Positions 24,170 through 36,156 of a stretch of DNA of 64,000 nucleotides are shown one piece after another. Origin of the DNA: Henckelia pumila (taxonomy: Eukaryota; Streptophyta; Magnoliopsida; Lamiales; Gesneriaceae); NCBI RefSeq assembly GCF_033568475.1, contig NC_133122.1:18979206-19043205 (forward strand), in the 5' to 3' direction. The notes under the pieces are model-generated. The model saw only the letters and a list, made by a program, of their open reading frames with translations. It was not told the DNA's origin and searched no databases. The position numbers and the translations under genes were made by a program. The first letter of the stretch is position 1, and each line of letters starts with the position of its first letter.

Positions 24170-25204
24170 TGTAGTGGCCCTGCATGGAATCACCTACTAA
24201 CTGGCAACTAATAGCATGCATTAAACTTAATACAGCAAAATACTTAACAGAGTAAAAACGTGCGGAAACATAATCCATAATTTACATATCAGCTTAGTAA
24301 TATAATCCAGGCTTAAATCTGTAGTGATACAACCATATCGAAATTCTTAAAAGTAAACATTATACAGCTAATAAATCGTGCTGTATAAAAACTTTCAAAG
24401 CTCCTGCTCCCTAGTCCTGCCTTGAACTACCAGCTCCGTCCATCCTGCGACCTGCCCCATGGAATAGGGTGTCCAAGATAACAACTAGGACGTGAGCGCT
24501 ACGCCCAGTACATAGACATGAGTAAACATATGTATATAATGCCTGCAACATGATGACTGGTACAGGGTCATCTGAAAAGTCATGCTCAGAACCGGTGCTA
24601 TATGAGTGCTGCCACCGCACGGATCAACCTTTGGGTGCAACCACACTCGTCTAGTACACTAGAGTAGACAGACATAAATGCCCCCGCCGTCGCGGTACCC
24701 TCAGTGACAGACTATCGAGTATAGAGCTGAGCGGCTCTATAATCAGGTATAACAAGAAATAGGCTCAACGTGTATATGCACATGACATATGAGTATAGAA
24801 AACGGTAAATCATACATCATGCCATATAATAATGCCAAATAAATGCAACATATAAACATGTATACTCGCTGGCAATCTCAGTCAATGTGTACGTACCTCT
24901 AGGCTAGTTCAAGTAGAGTAGATCCTAGGTTCCAAGCCTATATTCAAAAGTTCACCGTATCACTACATAAATTCTATAAGCCTTAACTAAGCTAATAAGT
25001 ACTCCCAAAACTTAAATAGATTCCCGGACCATACCTTCGTCCGTAGTTAGCCCTTTGGAGTCGCTAGTCCCGGATGACTATAACCACACCTTGGTTATTC
25101 CAGAACCTCTATTATAACCGATAGGGCCCTCAAGTGTATATCTCACACTATATAACTGAAGAAGGAAACTCGGGAATTCGTAATTGAAAATGAACTCTGA
25201 ACGG

Positions 25205-25216
25205 CCCTTTTTATAG
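25205..25216 (-). promoter_or_regulatory. TATA box in the Gypsy 3' LTR
   Basis: CTATAAAAAGGG on the coding strand, immediately downstream of the repeat cluster at 25233-25500. The same box in the 5' LTR is at 31348-31359. Confidence 0.65.
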
Positions 25217-25232
25217 CCAAATTTCTCGGCCA

Positions 25233-25500
25233 GGATCGGAACTTCCGATTTCGGGATCGGAGCTTCCGATCCAGCTCATTGCGTGCATGTCTGCCACGCC
25301 AGGATCGGAACTTCCGATCTATGATCGGAGCTTCCGATCTGCTCTATGACCGACACTTGTCAAAACTCGCGACTGAGTCATCGATCATTTTTGACAGCTG
25401 GGGATCGGAACTTCCGTTCCAGGATCGGAGCTTCCGTTCCGATCGGAGCTTACTATCCGGGATCGGAGCTTACTATCCGGGATCGGAACTTACTATCCGG
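25233..25500 (-). repeat. Cluster of GATCGGA...TCCGATC units in the Gypsy 3' LTR
   Basis: Nine copies of GATCGGA(A/G)CTT, paired or alternating with TCCGATC, TCCGTTCC or TACTATCCGG. The last three are direct 20-bp tandem repeats. It lies upstream of the TATA box in the transcription direction, the place for U3 enhancer repeats. Confidence 0.85.
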
Positions 25501-25622
25501 CCCAAAATGAAAAAGCCCAAATTTTACTTCTGAAGTCCAATAACACTCCGAAATTGGTTAAATACCAACCCTTAATCATGTTTAACATATTATTATCTTA
25601 AAATGGTATCTGGGTTACTACA

Positions 25623-25636
25623 TTCTCCCCACCTTT
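25623..25636 (-). promoter_or_regulatory. Gypsy polypurine tract
   Basis: Coding strand AAAGGTGGGGAGAA directly abutting the TG start of the 3' LTR; expected primer for plus-strand DNA synthesis. Confidence 0.8.
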
Positions 25637-25722
25637 AGATATTTCGTCCGCGAAATAACATCTAAAGACAATAAAGATAACAATATGAAACATCAAACCA
25701 TGTCTTATTACAACAACGGTAA

Positions 25723-28700
25723 TTACATCTTATATGGTAATAAAAAATACAAAGCAAACAACTCAGGATATTCTGCTCGCATACGACTCTCAGTTTCCCA
25801 AGTTGCTTCTTCAACGCCTTGGCGCTGCCACTGTACCATCACAAGTGGTATAGTCTTGTTCCGAAGAACTTTCTCCTTCCTGTCTAGGATACAGATTGGT
25901 CGTTCAACAAAAGACAGATCTGGCTCTAGCTGAATATCAGTAGATTGAATCACATGAGATTCATCAGCTATGTACTGTCGAAGCAACGACACATGAAAAA
26001 CATTGTGTATACTGGAAAGAGATGGCGGTAAAGCCAAACGATAAGCAACATCTCCGATCTTCTCCAGTATCTGGAAAGGCCCAATGTAACGAGGAGACAA
26101 CTTGCCTTTCACACCGAATCTCATCACATTCCTGAAAGGTGATACTCGCAGAAAAACATATTCACCAGGCTCAAACTGAAGTGGCCTGCGGCGAATATTC
26201 GCATAACTGGCTTGTCTATCTTGAGCAACTTTGATCCTATGCTTGATCAAATCTACCTTGTCTATAATCTGCTGCACCAATTCAGGACCCTCGACTTGCC
26301 GTTCCCCGACTTCATCCCAGAATAACGGAGTACGACACCGTCGACCATACAATGCCTCGAAAGTTGCCATATCAATACTACGATGATAACTGTTATTGTA
26401 GGCAAATTCAATCAAAGGTAACTGATCCTGCCAAGACAAACCAAAATCCATGACAGAAGAACGTAGCATATCCTCCAGCGTACGAATTGTGCGCTCTGAC
26501 TGCCCGTCAGTCTTCGGATGATACGCCGTGCTCAAACTCAGAGTGGTACCCAACGCTTCCTGAAAACTACCCCAAAAACGTGAGGTAAATCGCGGATCTC
26601 TATCACTGACAATGCTTACTGGAATCCCATGTAATCGCACTATCTCCTGGATGTATAAGCGTGCCATGCGATCATAAGAATACTCCCGGTTATAAGGAAT
26701 AAAGTGTGCTGATTTCGTCAAACGGTCAACAACGACCCAGATAGCATCACACTGACGTGAAGTCATAGGCAAGTGGGTGACAAAATCCATAGTCACGTGC
26801 TCCCACTTCCATTCGGGAATCTCAAGATTCTGCAGTAATCCACCTGGTCTTCGATGTTCAGCCTTGACCTGTTGACAAACCAAACATCTCGAAACAAATT
26901 GATACACACTTCGCTTCATCCCCTTCCACCAGAATCTAGTTCGCAAATCCTTATACATTTTCATACTTCCAGGATGAACTGATAATCGACTCCTGTGAGC
27001 TTGAGATAGAATATCATTCCTGAGCTCCGCAACATTAGGTACAACCACTCTATTGGATAGGCACAATAAACCATCTGCCTGAAAATGGAATCCAGATGTA
27101 TTAACTCCATTGGCTAGACGTGCCAATCGCTGAGTCTTAACATCAGATATCTGAGCATCTCTGATTCGAGAATACAATGCTGGCTCAGATAGAATAGTAT
27201 ACAAACGAATACCATTCCTCCCTTTCTTGTGCTTGAGCGTAAAACTCAATGAACAGCACTCTTGTATCATATGAGATATTTCATTAGTCTGAAGTGCAGA
27301 CAGTCTCACCTGCCGACTCAAGGCATCAGCAGTAAGATTAGCAGAACCTGGATGATATTTGATTTCACAATCATAATCCTTCAGGAGATCCATCCAGCGT
27401 CTTTGTCGCATATTCAACTCTGCCTGAGTGAATAAATACTTCAAACTCTTGTGATCCGTAAATATCTCAAATTTCTCGCCATAAAGATAATGTCTCCAAA
27501 TCTTGAGCGCAAATACAATGGTGGCTAACTCGAGATCATGCACTGGATAATTACTCTCATGCAACTTCAACTGTCGAGAAGCATAGGCAATAACATGTCC
27601 ATGGTGTGTCAAAACACATCCTAACCCCTGACCAGAGGCATCAGTATAGACAACATAACCTCCTGATCCAGAAGGTAGAGCTAGCACAGGTGCAGTAGTA
27701 AGACGTCTACGCAGCTCGTGAAATGACTCCTCACAATCCGAGGACCAAATGAAGGCAACATCTTTCCATGTAAGCTGAGTCAAAGGCCTGGCCAACTGTG
27801 AAAAATTCTCGATGAACCGACGGTAATATCCCGCTAGACCCAAGAAACTACGAATCTCAGCAACCGTCGTCGGTCGAGACCAGTTCAGCACTGTCTCTAT
27901 CTTACTAGGATCAACAGATATCCCTTCATTAGAAATCACATGACCGAGAAATACTACCCGATCAAGCCAGAATTCACACTTGCTTAATTTCGCATATAGC
28001 TGCTTATCTCGTAACGTCTGTAGAACAATTCTCAAATGTTGTGCATGCTCATCCTTGTCATGAGAATAGACAAGAATATCATCTATGAAGACGATGACAA
28101 ATCTATCCAGATAATCTCGAAATACCTGATTCATCAGATTCATAAAGACTGCCGGTGCATTCGTCAAACCGAATGGCATCACCAGAAACTCATAATGCCC
28201 GTATCTGGTCCTGAAAGCAGTCGTAGATATATCTGAGTCTCGTACCCGCATCTGATGGTATCCAGATCTCAGATCTATCTTCGAATAAACAGAAGTACCC
28301 TGTAGTTGATCGAACAGATCATCAATCCGCGGCAAAGGATACTTATTCTTGATGGTGACACGATTCAACTGCCTGTAATCAATACATAATCGCATCGATC
28401 CATCCTTTTTCTTGACAAACAAAACAGGTGCTCCCCACGGAGAAACACTCGGACGAATATATCCCTTATCAAGTAGATCTTGCAACTGCTGTTTCAATTC
28501 CCTCATCTCTGACGGTGCCAGACGATAAGGTGCTCGGGATATAGGCGTAGTTCCTGGTACTAGATCAATACCAAATTCAACCTCTCGAACCGGAGGAAAA
28601 CCAGGAATCTCATCAGGGAATACGTCAGGAAACTCGCTGACAACCGGTAGCTGATCAATACCCGTACTACTCATGGACATATCAACTGCATAGATGAGGT

Positions 28701-29301
28701 AGCCCTCCCCACCTGACTCCAAGACATGACATGCCTTCAGAGCCGAAACAAGTGGCATCGGAGGTCGCGCACCCTCACCATAAAAGTACCAACTATCACC
28801 CTCAACAGGATGAAACTGTACCAGACGCTGATAACAATCCACAGTAGCGTGATACAAAGTCAGCATATCTATTCCCAAGATACAATCAAAATCCGTCATC
28901 GCTAATATCATCAAATTAGCCGATAACACATTACCCTCAAACTCCAGAAGGCAACCCATCACTAGACGCTTAGTTACTACCTTCTGCTCCAACGGAGTAG
29001 ATACAACTAAATCCATATCTAATGATACATAAGGTAATCTATGTCTCTTAACGAAGCGACTAGAAATAAAGGAATGCGATGCTCCCGTATCAATTAATAC
29101 AAGTGCAGGAATACCACATAACAAGAAGTTACCTGCCAACATGCGATCGCTTCCCTCAGTAGCCTGCTCCTGAGACAGAGCAAACACTTGCCCTTGAGTT
29201 TGGGGACGATAACCAGAAGAACTCTGTGGTGCTGGCTGCTGACGTGGAAAAGTAGAAGCCTGAGATCCAACCTGGGATCCCGATCCACTAACAGAACCCA
29301 T
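25723..29301 (-). CDS. Gypsy pol: protease, reverse transcriptase, RNase H, integrase, chromodomain-like tail
   Basis: Uninterrupted 1192-codon frame. Approximate residues: aspartic protease [10 protein letters not shown] (69-78); reverse transcriptase 285-460 with [20 protein letters not shown] and catalytic FIDD (405-408); RNase H about 545-660 ([21 protein letters not shown]); integrase zinc region (HPGSMKMY...CLVC) near 775-815; integrase core [16 protein letters not shown] and [11 protein letters not shown] near 845-950; a C-terminal [11 protein letters not shown] motif and a chromodomain-like EEATWE near 1168. All expected catalytic residues are visible. It lies in the same frame as the end of gag, so the first Met (29301) is probably internal to a gag-pol polyprotein rather than a natural start. 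An in-frame TAG at 29416 upstream would block full-length translation. Confidence 0.93.
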   Translation of the reverse strand: MGSVSGSGSQVGSQASTFPRQQPAPQSSSGYRPQTQGQVFALSQEQATEGSDRMLAGNFLLCGIPALVLIDTGASHSFISSRFVKRHRLPYVSLDMDLVVSTPLEQKVVTKRLVMGCLLEFEGNVLSANLMILAMTDFDCILGIDMLTLYHATVDCYQRLVQFHPVEGDSWYFYGEGARPPMPLVSALKACHVLESGGEGYLIYAVDMSMSSTGIDQLPVVSEFPDVFPDEIPGFPPVREVEFGIDLVPGTTPISRAPYRLAPSEMRELKQQLQDLLDKGYIRPSVSPWGAPVLFVKKKDGSMRLCIDYRQLNRVTIKNKYPLPRIDDLFDQLQGTSVYSKIDLRSGYHQMRVRDSDISTTAFRTRYGHYEFLVMPFGLTNAPAVFMNLMNQVFRDYLDRFVIVFIDDILVYSHDKDEHAQHLRIVLQTLRDKQLYAKLSKCEFWLDRVVFLGHVISNEGISVDPSKIETVLNWSRPTTVAEIRSFLGLAGYYRRFIENFSQLARPLTQLTWKDVAFIWSSDCEESFHELRRRLTTAPVLALPSGSGGYVVYTDASGQGLGCVLTHHGHVIAYASRQLKLHESNYPVHDLELATIVFALKIWRHYLYGEKFEIFTDHKSLKYLFTQAELNMRQRRWMDLLKDYDCEIKYHPGSANLTADALSRQVRLSALQTNEISHMIQECCSLSFTLKHKKGRNGIRLYTILSEPALYSRIRDAQISDVKTQRLARLANGVNTSGFHFQADGLLCLSNRVVVPNVAELRNDILSQAHRSRLSVHPGSMKMYKDLRTRFWWKGMKRSVYQFVSRCLVCQQVKAEHRRPGGLLQNLEIPEWKWEHVTMDFVTHLPMTSRQCDAIWVVVDRLTKSAHFIPYNREYSYDRMARLYIQEIVRLHGIPVSIVSDRDPRFTSRFWGSFQEALGTTLSLSTAYHPKTDGQSERTIRTLEDMLRSSVMDFGLSWQDQLPLIEFAYNNSYHRSIDMATFEALYGRRCRTPLFWDEVGERQVEGPELVQQIIDKVDLIKHRIKVAQDRQASYANIRRRPLQFEPGEYVFLRVSPFRNVMRFGVKGKLSPRYIGPFQILEKIGDVAYRLALPPSLSSIHNVFHVSLLRQYIADESHVIQSTDIQLEPDLSFVERPICILDRKEKVLRNKTIPLVMVQWQRQGVEEATWETESRMRAEYPELFALYFLLPYKM

Positions 29302-30203
29302 GCGCTGAGGACAATCTCTCCGCAGATGTCCTTGCTGACCGCAAATATAACAAGCACCAGTAGCTCTACGACATGAAGCTGCAGGATGCTTCCCACCACA
29401 ATGGCTACAAAACTCCTACTTCTTCTTCTTCTTCCCAAAACGGAACATACCTCGTGAACCACGAGATCCAGATGAAGTAGTAGGAGTAGAAGAAGACGTA
29501 GGTCCAGATGGCACAACAGATTGAGCTCGAGGCTCAACAAATCCACTAGGCTGTGCTGGCATCATCAACTGTCCACGCCTGTTGCTGGTCTCCACAAGAC
29601 GGCAACGGTTCACCAAAGTCTCATAAGATACCGGGTCATCACAGACGACAACCTGAGAGTAGATATCTTGGTTCAGGCCTTGCAGAAAGATATCATATTT
29701 CGACGCATCACTCTCATTGATATGGGGACTGAAAGTAGCAGATCAAGAAATCGCTGCTGATACTGATCAATAGTCATTGATCCTTACCTCAAAGTAAGCA
29801 ACTCCATAGATCGTGCTTGGCGAACAGCCGGAGGAAAATATAATTTCTGAAACTCCCGACAGAAATCCCCCCAAGTCACCTGTCCTCTCTCAGTACGTGC
29901 CTGAGCAACCTTGGCATCCCACCAAAAACGTGCTCTATCCTCTAGAACGAATTCTAGAACTTCCAGTTTCTGCTCCTCAGTACACTCAAAAGCTCGGAAC
30001 GTGCTCTCAAGTTTAGACATCCAGCTTCTAGCTTGTTCAGGATTCTCGCCTCCCACTAAGGGTTTCGGTCCTACCTGCATAAACTTATTAATAGTATAGC
30101 GACGTCGACCTTCATGAGGACGATGTTGATCATCCTGATGATGATGGCGACGATGATGATGACCACCTCCCTGGCCAACACTATCGTGACTCTCGTCAGC
30201 CAT
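29302..30203 (-). pseudogene. Gypsy gag, broken by two stops and a frameshift
   Basis: Starts at the ATG of MADESHDSVGQGG (30203), about 95 bp after the primer site. It has a His/Arg-rich N-terminus, the retrotransposon gag domain (WMSKLESTFRAF, ARFWWDAKVAQ, WGDFCREFQKLYFP) and a CCHC knuckle [14 protein letters not shown] just before pol. Breaks: a TAA at 29784-29786 after ELLTLR, a frameshift near 29740 and a TAG at 29416-29418 after a lysine run. Known role: capsid formation and RNA packaging. This is odd for an element with nearly identical LTRs; the copy was probably mobilised with proteins from a sister element, or decayed soon after insertion. Confidence 0.88.
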
Positions 30204-30296
30204 ATCCTGAAAAGAATTGCACATTAAAATCCCAAATGCGCAAGAATTACACAAGACTAAACTAAATCCCAAGTACTAATCCCAAAATCTATGCAT

Positions 30297-30308
30297 GCTC
30301 TGATACCA
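30297..30308 (-). promoter_or_regulatory. Gypsy primer binding site, initiator-Met tRNA type
   Basis: Coding strand TGGTATCAGAGC, four bases after the 5' LTR end. This is the standard complement of plant initiator-Met tRNA. Confidence 0.9.
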
Positions 30309-31347
30309 AAAATGTAGTGACCCTGCATGGAATCACCTACTAACTGGCAACTAATAGCATGCATTAAACTTAATACAGCAAAATACTTAACAGAGTAAAA
30401 ACGTGCGGAAACATAATCCATAATTTACATATCAGCTTAGTAATATAATCCAGGCTTAAATCTGTAGTGATACAACCATATCGAAATTCTTAAAAGTAAA
30501 CATTATACAGCTAATAAATCGTGCTGTATAAAAACTTTCAAAGCTCCTGCTCCCTAGTCCTGCCTTGAACTACCAGCTCCGTCCATCCTGCGACCTGCCC
30601 CATGGAATAGGGTGTCCAAGATAACAACTAGGACGTGAGCGCTACGCCCAGTACATAGACATGAGTAAACATATGTATATAATGCATGCAACATGATGAC
30701 TGGTACAGGGTCATCTGAAAAGTCATGCTCAGAACCGGTGCTATATGAGTGCTGCCACCGCACGGATCAACCTCTGGGTGCAACCACACTCGTCTAGTAC
30801 ACTAGAGTAGACAGACATAAATGCCCCCGCCGTCGCGGTACCCTCAGTGACAGACTATCGAGTATAGAGCTGAGCGGCTCTATAATCAGGTATAACAAGA
30901 AATAGGCTCAACGTGTATATGCACATGACATATGAGTATAGAAAACGGTAAATCATACATCATGCCATATAATAATGCCAAATAAATGCAACATATAAAC
31001 ATGTATACTCGCTGGCAATCTCAGTCAATGTGTACGTACCTCTAGGCTAGTTCAAGTAGAGTAGATCCTAGGTTCCAAGCCTATATTCAAAAGTTCACCG
31101 TATCACTACATAAATTCTATAAGCCTTAACTAAGCTAATAAGTACTCCCAAAACTTAAATAGATTCCCGGACCATACCTTTGTCCGTAGTTAGCCCTTTG
31201 GAGTCGCTAGTCCCGGATGACTATAACCACACCTTGGTTATTCCAGAACCTCTATTATAACCGATAGGGCCCTCAAGTGTATATCTCATACTATATAACT
31301 GAAGAAGGAAACTCGGGAATTCGTAATTGAAAATGAACTCTGAACGG

Positions 31348-31359
31348 CCCTTTTTATAG
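31348..31359 (-). promoter_or_regulatory. TATA box of the Gypsy 5' LTR
   Basis: CTATAAAAAGGG on the coding strand, about 15 bp downstream of the enhancer-like repeat cluster. This is the copy that would drive the element's genomic RNA. Confidence 0.7.
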
Positions 31360-31375
31360 CCAAATTTCTCGGCCA

Positions 31376-31642
31376 GGATCGGAACTTCCGATTTCGGGAT
31401 CGGAGCTTCCGATCCAGCTCATTGCGTGCATGTCTGCCACGCCAGGATCGGAACTTCCGATCTATGATCGGAGCTTCCGATCTGCTCTATGACCGACACT
31501 TGTCAAAACTCGCGACTGAGTCATCGATCATTTTTGACAGCTGGGGATCGGAACTTCCGTTCCAGGATCGGAGCTTCCGTTCCGATCGGAGCTTACTATC
31601 CGGGATCGGAGCTTACTTCCGGGATCGGAACTTACTATCCGG
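31376..31642 (-). repeat. GATCGGA...TCCGATC cluster in the Gypsy 5' LTR
   Basis: Same nine-unit cluster as in the 3' LTR, with one 1-bp deletion (TACTATCC to TACTTCC) in a 20-bp unit. Confidence 0.85.
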
Positions 31643-31764
31643 CCCAAAATGAAAAAGCCCAAATTTTACTTCTGAAGTCCAATAACACTCCGAAATTGGT
31701 TAAATACCAACCCTTAATCATGTTTAACATATTATTATCTTAAAATGGTATCTGGGTTACTACA

Positions 31765-32571
31765 TCAACACTGTCAGCAACACTGTCTTTGCACAGTTTT
31801 TCATTAGTTCCCATTGGTGTTTTCATATGTCTAACATGATCAGTACAAAACTTTTTCACCAAATTCTTAGCATATTTGCTTTGACACAAAAAGATTTCAT
31901 CACTCATTTGTTTCACTTGTAATCCTAGAAAGTAATTCAACTCACCTACCATGCTCATTTCAAAGGTAGCAGTCATGCTTTCAACAAAATCATTTACAAG
32001 TTTTTGAGATGAAGCACAGAAAATTATGTCATTAACATAGATTTGACAGATAAGAATGTTACCTTGTACTTTTTGAACAAAAAGTGTTTTATCTACCTCA
32101 CCTCTTTTGAATCCAATGTCAAGCAAATACTCCGTGAGCCTTCCATACCAAGCACGAGGTGCTTGTTTCAATCCATATAAGGCTTTCTTCAATTTATAAA
32201 CATGATCAAGATGATGTGGATCTTCGAATCCCTTAGGTTGTCTTACATAAACTTCTTCACTCAAAATTCCATTCAAAAAATGCGCTTTTTACATCCATTT
32301 GGAAAAGTTTCATTTTCATATGGCATGCAATAGCCAACAATAATCTAACAGATTCTATTCGGGCTACAGGAGCCAAGGTTTCATCAAAGTCCACCCCCTC
32401 AACTTGTGTATACCCTTGAGCTACCAACCTCGCCTTATTCCTCACAATATTTCCTGATTCATCAGTTTTGTTCTTAAAAATCCACTTTGTTCCAATGATA
32501 TTACTATGATCAGGTGGAGGAACTAAGATCCACACATCATTCCTAACAAATTGTTCAAGTTCATCATGCAT
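31765..32571 (-). pseudogene. Copia-2 reverse transcriptase, N-terminal and central part
   Basis: Two overlapping frames (32257-32571 and 31765-32276). Landmarks are [58 protein letters not shown] and the catalytic region [11 protein letters not shown], where the usual YVDD reads YVND. A frameshift joins the frames near 32265. The frame is cut at 31765 by the Gypsy element and resumes at 24169. The D-to-N change in the catalytic pair would itself be expected to impair activity. Confidence 0.9.
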
Positions 32572-33788
32572 AGCATTGACCCAAAACTCGTCTTTAAGGC
32601 CTCACCAATATTTTTTGGTTCAATACTAGACACAAAGCAAGAATGTCTTACCTGAGAGTATGCGGAAGTCATGCACACTAACCCACTAATCTTTCGATAA
32701 TCAACTTTTTCCTTTCTTCGGGTCTGCATCCTTTCTTGTGCATCTCCTATGATTTGTGAAGTAGGATGGTTTTTCTGAATCTTGCTAGGTACATCATGTC
32801 CAGCATCTCGTATTTCATCTTCAAAATCATCCTGTTCTTCTGTACTCTGTTCATTCATATTCAGTGTTGGACTCAGTGTTGTGCTGGGTGATTTTTCAGG
32901 AGGGACAACACTATTGACAACACTGAAATCAGTCTGTGAAGAGACAGTATCTAGCAGATCATCAATATTGTCTTCAATTGTTTTCCCCTTCAAATCAGCA
33001 TAATCATCAAATACCACATTAATAGATTCAATGATAGTTCTAGTTCTCAAGTTAAACACACGATAAGCTCGACTATTCAAAGCATATCCAAGAAATAAAC
33101 ACTTATCGCTTTTTGAATCAAACTTAGCCAACTGCATCCTGTCATTCAAAACATAACATATGCATCCAAAAATATGAAAATATTTAAGGTTATGCCTCTT
33201 TTCCATGAGAATTTCATAGGATGTCATAGTAGAACCTTTCCTTAAATATACCCTATTGGATATGTGACATGCAATATTTAAAGCCTCAGCCCAAAATCTT
33301 TTTGCAATATTTTTGAAGCTTAACATAACCCTTGCCATCTCTTGGAGGGTTCTGTTTTTCCTTTCGGCAATGCCATTCTGCTGAGGTGTTTTAGGTGCTG
33401 AATATTCATGTGATATACCTTCCTTTTCACAGAACTGATCAAACAATGAGTTTTCAAATTCCTTACCATGGTCAGTTCGAATCCTGATAACCTTCAAAGC
33501 AAACAGATTAGTGATCTGCTTTATCAATTTTTTGAAAGCATCGTAAGTTTCAGACTTTTCTCTTAAAAAACTTACCCATGAATACCTTGAAAAGTCATCA
33601 ACACACACAAATGAATTCCTCTTACCTCCACAGCTTTCAACCTCCATAGGTCCCATTAAGTCCATGTGTAGGAGTTCAAGACATCGTGTTGTCCCACAGT
33701 GTTGTAACACTGGATGTGACACACGAGTTTGCTTACCTTTTTGACAGTCTCCACACACATATGGAACTCCAGAAGTTAAATTTGGCAT
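32523..33788 (-). pseudogene. Copia-2 integrase and pol linker
   Basis: Shows CGDCQKGKQTR (zinc region), then the D,D,E core: LLHMDLMGP, RTDHGKEFEN and QQNGIAERKNRTLQ, followed by FGCICYVL and a long variable linker with acidic and serine-rich segments. It overlaps the reverse-transcriptase frame at 32523-32571, so a frameshift separates them. Two palindrome-derived inserts are visible: VLQHCGTTRC just before the core (33697-33712) and a doublet in the linker (32862-32925). Confidence 0.9.
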
Positions 33789-33815
33789 CCCACGTACAGC
33801 ATCATACTGGCTCAG

Positions 33816-34370
33816 TTATTTCAATGCTTTGAAGTTGGCATGTCCCAACTTTTGATGCCATAAATTCAAATCATCAACCTTGGTGAAGTTGCAAGCAAGT
33901 TCCCCTCGAAGTTGATAACAGTTGTCCGATGATCTAGACCCTGTCAAAACACACGAATTACTTTTATCAAAAACTTGACATAAATTCTTATCAAATTTAA
34001 CATAAAGATCATCATCACAAAGTTGACTAATGCTAATAAGATTTGCATTTAATCCTTCAACATGTAGAACATTGTGAAGCTTAGGCAGTCCTTCTACATT
34101 CAAAGTTCCTTTTCCAACAATCTTTCCATTGACTCCTCCTCCATATGTCACTTTTCCTTTATCCTGTTCAACATAGTCAGAAAGATACTTCTTCAATCCT
34201 GTCATGTGGCGTGAACTACCACTGTCGAAGTACCAATGACCTGCAACATTAGTTTTCAAGGAAGTATAAACAACATTACAACTGGATTTAGCTTTTTGTA
34301 CCCAAACCTTTTTCTCAGTATTTTTCATCTTGGCAGTGTTCTGGTTCAGTGTTGGCAACACTGATGGCAA
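33816..34370 (-). pseudogene. Copia-2 protease and pre-integrase
   Basis: Contains the aspartic protease motif WYFDSGSSRHMTG and the pre-integrase motif LWHQKLGHANFKALK, with ISQLCDDDLYVKF between. It is separated from integrase by a stop and short gap (33789-33815). A palindrome copy at 34347-34363 is read near the N-terminus as VLPTLN. Confidence 0.88.
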
Positions 34371-34373
34371 AAC

Positions 34374-36105
34374 TTATCTGGTATTACAGTACATATAGTC
34401 ATACCTGAGCTTATAACAGTAAGGCTTGATGTGACCTTGTTTGTTACAGTAATGACAAACAAACCTACGCTTCCTTTGTTTTTTCCTTTGAATAGGAGCT
34501 TGTGTCTTCAATGAAATTGGTTTTTCCTTTGGAATTGCAATTGGAACACTAGCAGAGTTACTGTTCTCTTTGACAAAAACAGTTTGTGACGACTCCCTAA
34601 CTTCAAACTTGCTATTATGAAACCCTAGACCAGCTCTATCATCTTTTTCCATCATCAGAATTGAATCCAACTTGGTCTTGCTTGAATTATACTTTGCGAG
34701 AGTTTCATTGGCTCTTCCAAGCTCTTCTTTGACCTTGCCTAGTTCTAAATCCTTCTTGCTCAGAACAACTTCAAGTCTAGCCACTGAAACTTTCAGTTCA
34801 CTGTTCTCCCTTGTTAAAACAGAATTTGTCTTGTTCCTTAATATCCAGTCATTATACAATTCTTCATACATCTTCTGAGCATTATCCCAAGATAGTTCTA
34901 CTTCACCAGCTTCCTGATTTGAGTCTCCAGAAACAGATGCATTCAGACAAAGTACTTTTTGGTCAGTGTTGTGACCCCTGTGACAGCACTGTGTTTCTTC
35001 TGCATCACCAAAACTGAAAGAGCATTGTGAGTCTCTTCTTCTCCTTGTTTTGTTCCTTCCTCATCTTCATCATCACTTAGGGAAGCACACATTCCTTTGC
35101 GAAGTCTGGTTGGGCACTCATTAGCATAGTGACCAAAGCCTGTGCACTCATGACATTTCACAGATTCAAACTTCTTTGAGATATTCAGTGTTTTTCCTTC
35201 TTTCTGAAAGTGATGGTATTCTGTTCTGGCCCGCATATCCTCAATGGTTTTCCAATAGTAGGAGCATTCAAAACTTTAGGTTTCTGACCAGGTTTCTTAA
35301 AATCTCTTATTGTCTTCAAGTAGTTACCAAATTGTTTGGTAAGAAAGGCGATTGAATCATCTCCTAAGTCAGACTCGTTGACTCCCTGTGTCAGATCAAC
35401 AAAATCATTGTATGAGTCATTATAAACTTGAAGTGCAATAGACTTACCTTTGTCCTTTTTTTCAAAATTCATCTCTTACTCATATGTTCGAAGTGGACTC
35501 ATCAATTCATCCAATCCCAGAATTGATGTGTCTTTTGATTCATCAATGACACAAATCTTTATTTGAAATCTTTCCGGTAGTGATCTCAACACTTTGCTCA
35601 CTAAACGTTCGTTAGAAATAGCATCACCAAGATCAATTGCCTCATTCTTTATCTTCCTCAAATGTCGTTCATAATCATCGATTGTCTCACTTTCTTCCAT
35701 TCTCAGATTTTCAAACTGAGTAGTGAGAATCCTTCTTTTGGTTCGACGCACACTATCGGATCCTTCACAGTGCATTTGAAGTTTTTTCCAAGCCTGTTTA
35801 GCACAAACACAGTTAGTTACAAGTGAAAACATATTAGAATCAATAAAAGTAAATATAGAATTAAGAGCTTTGTTGTTCATATTCGAAGCAGCAGTTTTAT
35901 CGGCATTCCATTCCGTTTCTGGTTTGAGGAGAAAATCTCCTTCTCCATCAGTTCTCCTTGGAGGATTCCATCCTTGTAACACACGCTGTCATGCCTTTTC
36001 ATCAATCGATTTGATGTAGACACCCATCCTAACTTTCCAGATAGAATAGTTGGATCCATCCAAGATTGGAGGGCGTTGAGCAGTTCCTGAATAAGGTATC
36101 TCCAT
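34374..36105 (-). pseudogene. Copia-2 gag with two zinc knuckles, several frameshifts
   Basis: Likely start at the ATG of MEIPYSGTAQRPP (36105), about 50 bp after the primer site. It then passes through frames 35476-35982 (UBN2-type: LTTQFENLRMEESETIDDYE), 35185-35472, 34943-35236 (CCHC knuckle CHECTGFGHYANEC) and 34374-34871 (coiled-coil-like stretch, then a second knuckle CHYCNKQGHIKPYC). Long gag with a knuckle and a following coiled-coil region fits Sireviruses. At least four frame changes make it non-functional. A palindrome-like repeat lies at 34964-34991. Confidence 0.85.
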
Positions 36106-36156
36106 TGTGATGTCCTGTCAAACACAAAAACAGAATCACACTTAGTATCGTCAAGT

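Larger units (their letters stand above)
24170..25622 (-). repeat. Gypsy 3' LTR
   Basis: 1453 bp, almost identical to the 5' LTR. On the coding strand it is preceded by the purine tract AAAGGTGGGGAGAA (plus-strand 25623-25636). Confidence 0.97.
24170..31764 (-). mobile_element. Gypsy: Ty3/gypsy chromovirus (Tekay/Del-like), recent insertion
   Basis: LTRs of 1453 and 1452 bp (24170-25622, 30313-31764) start TGTAGT and end CTACA on the plus strand. A perfect 5-bp duplication TCAAC lies at 24165-24169 and 31765-31769. By hand count the LTRs differ by five substitutions and one 1-bp indel (about 0.3 %), so insertion was recent: roughly 0.1-0.3 million years at commonly used plant rates. The coding strand is minus, with an initiator-Met primer site, a gag broken by stops and a frameshift, and a single 1192-codon pol frame. 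Chromovirus assignment rests on the C-terminal chromodomain-like segment and overall resemblance. Confidence 0.96.
30313..31764 (-). repeat. Gypsy 5' LTR
   Basis: 1452 bp. It carries the TATA box at 31348-31359 and the GATCGGA cluster at 31376-31642, where one unit has lost one base relative to the 3' LTR. ORFs repeated in both LTRs (for example 24411-24620 and 30554-30763) are chance frames. Confidence 0.97.

Noticed and set aside
24411..24620. 69-codon ORF present twice (also 30554-30763)
   Set aside because: It is repeated only because it lies in both LTRs of the Gypsy element; no protein resemblance.
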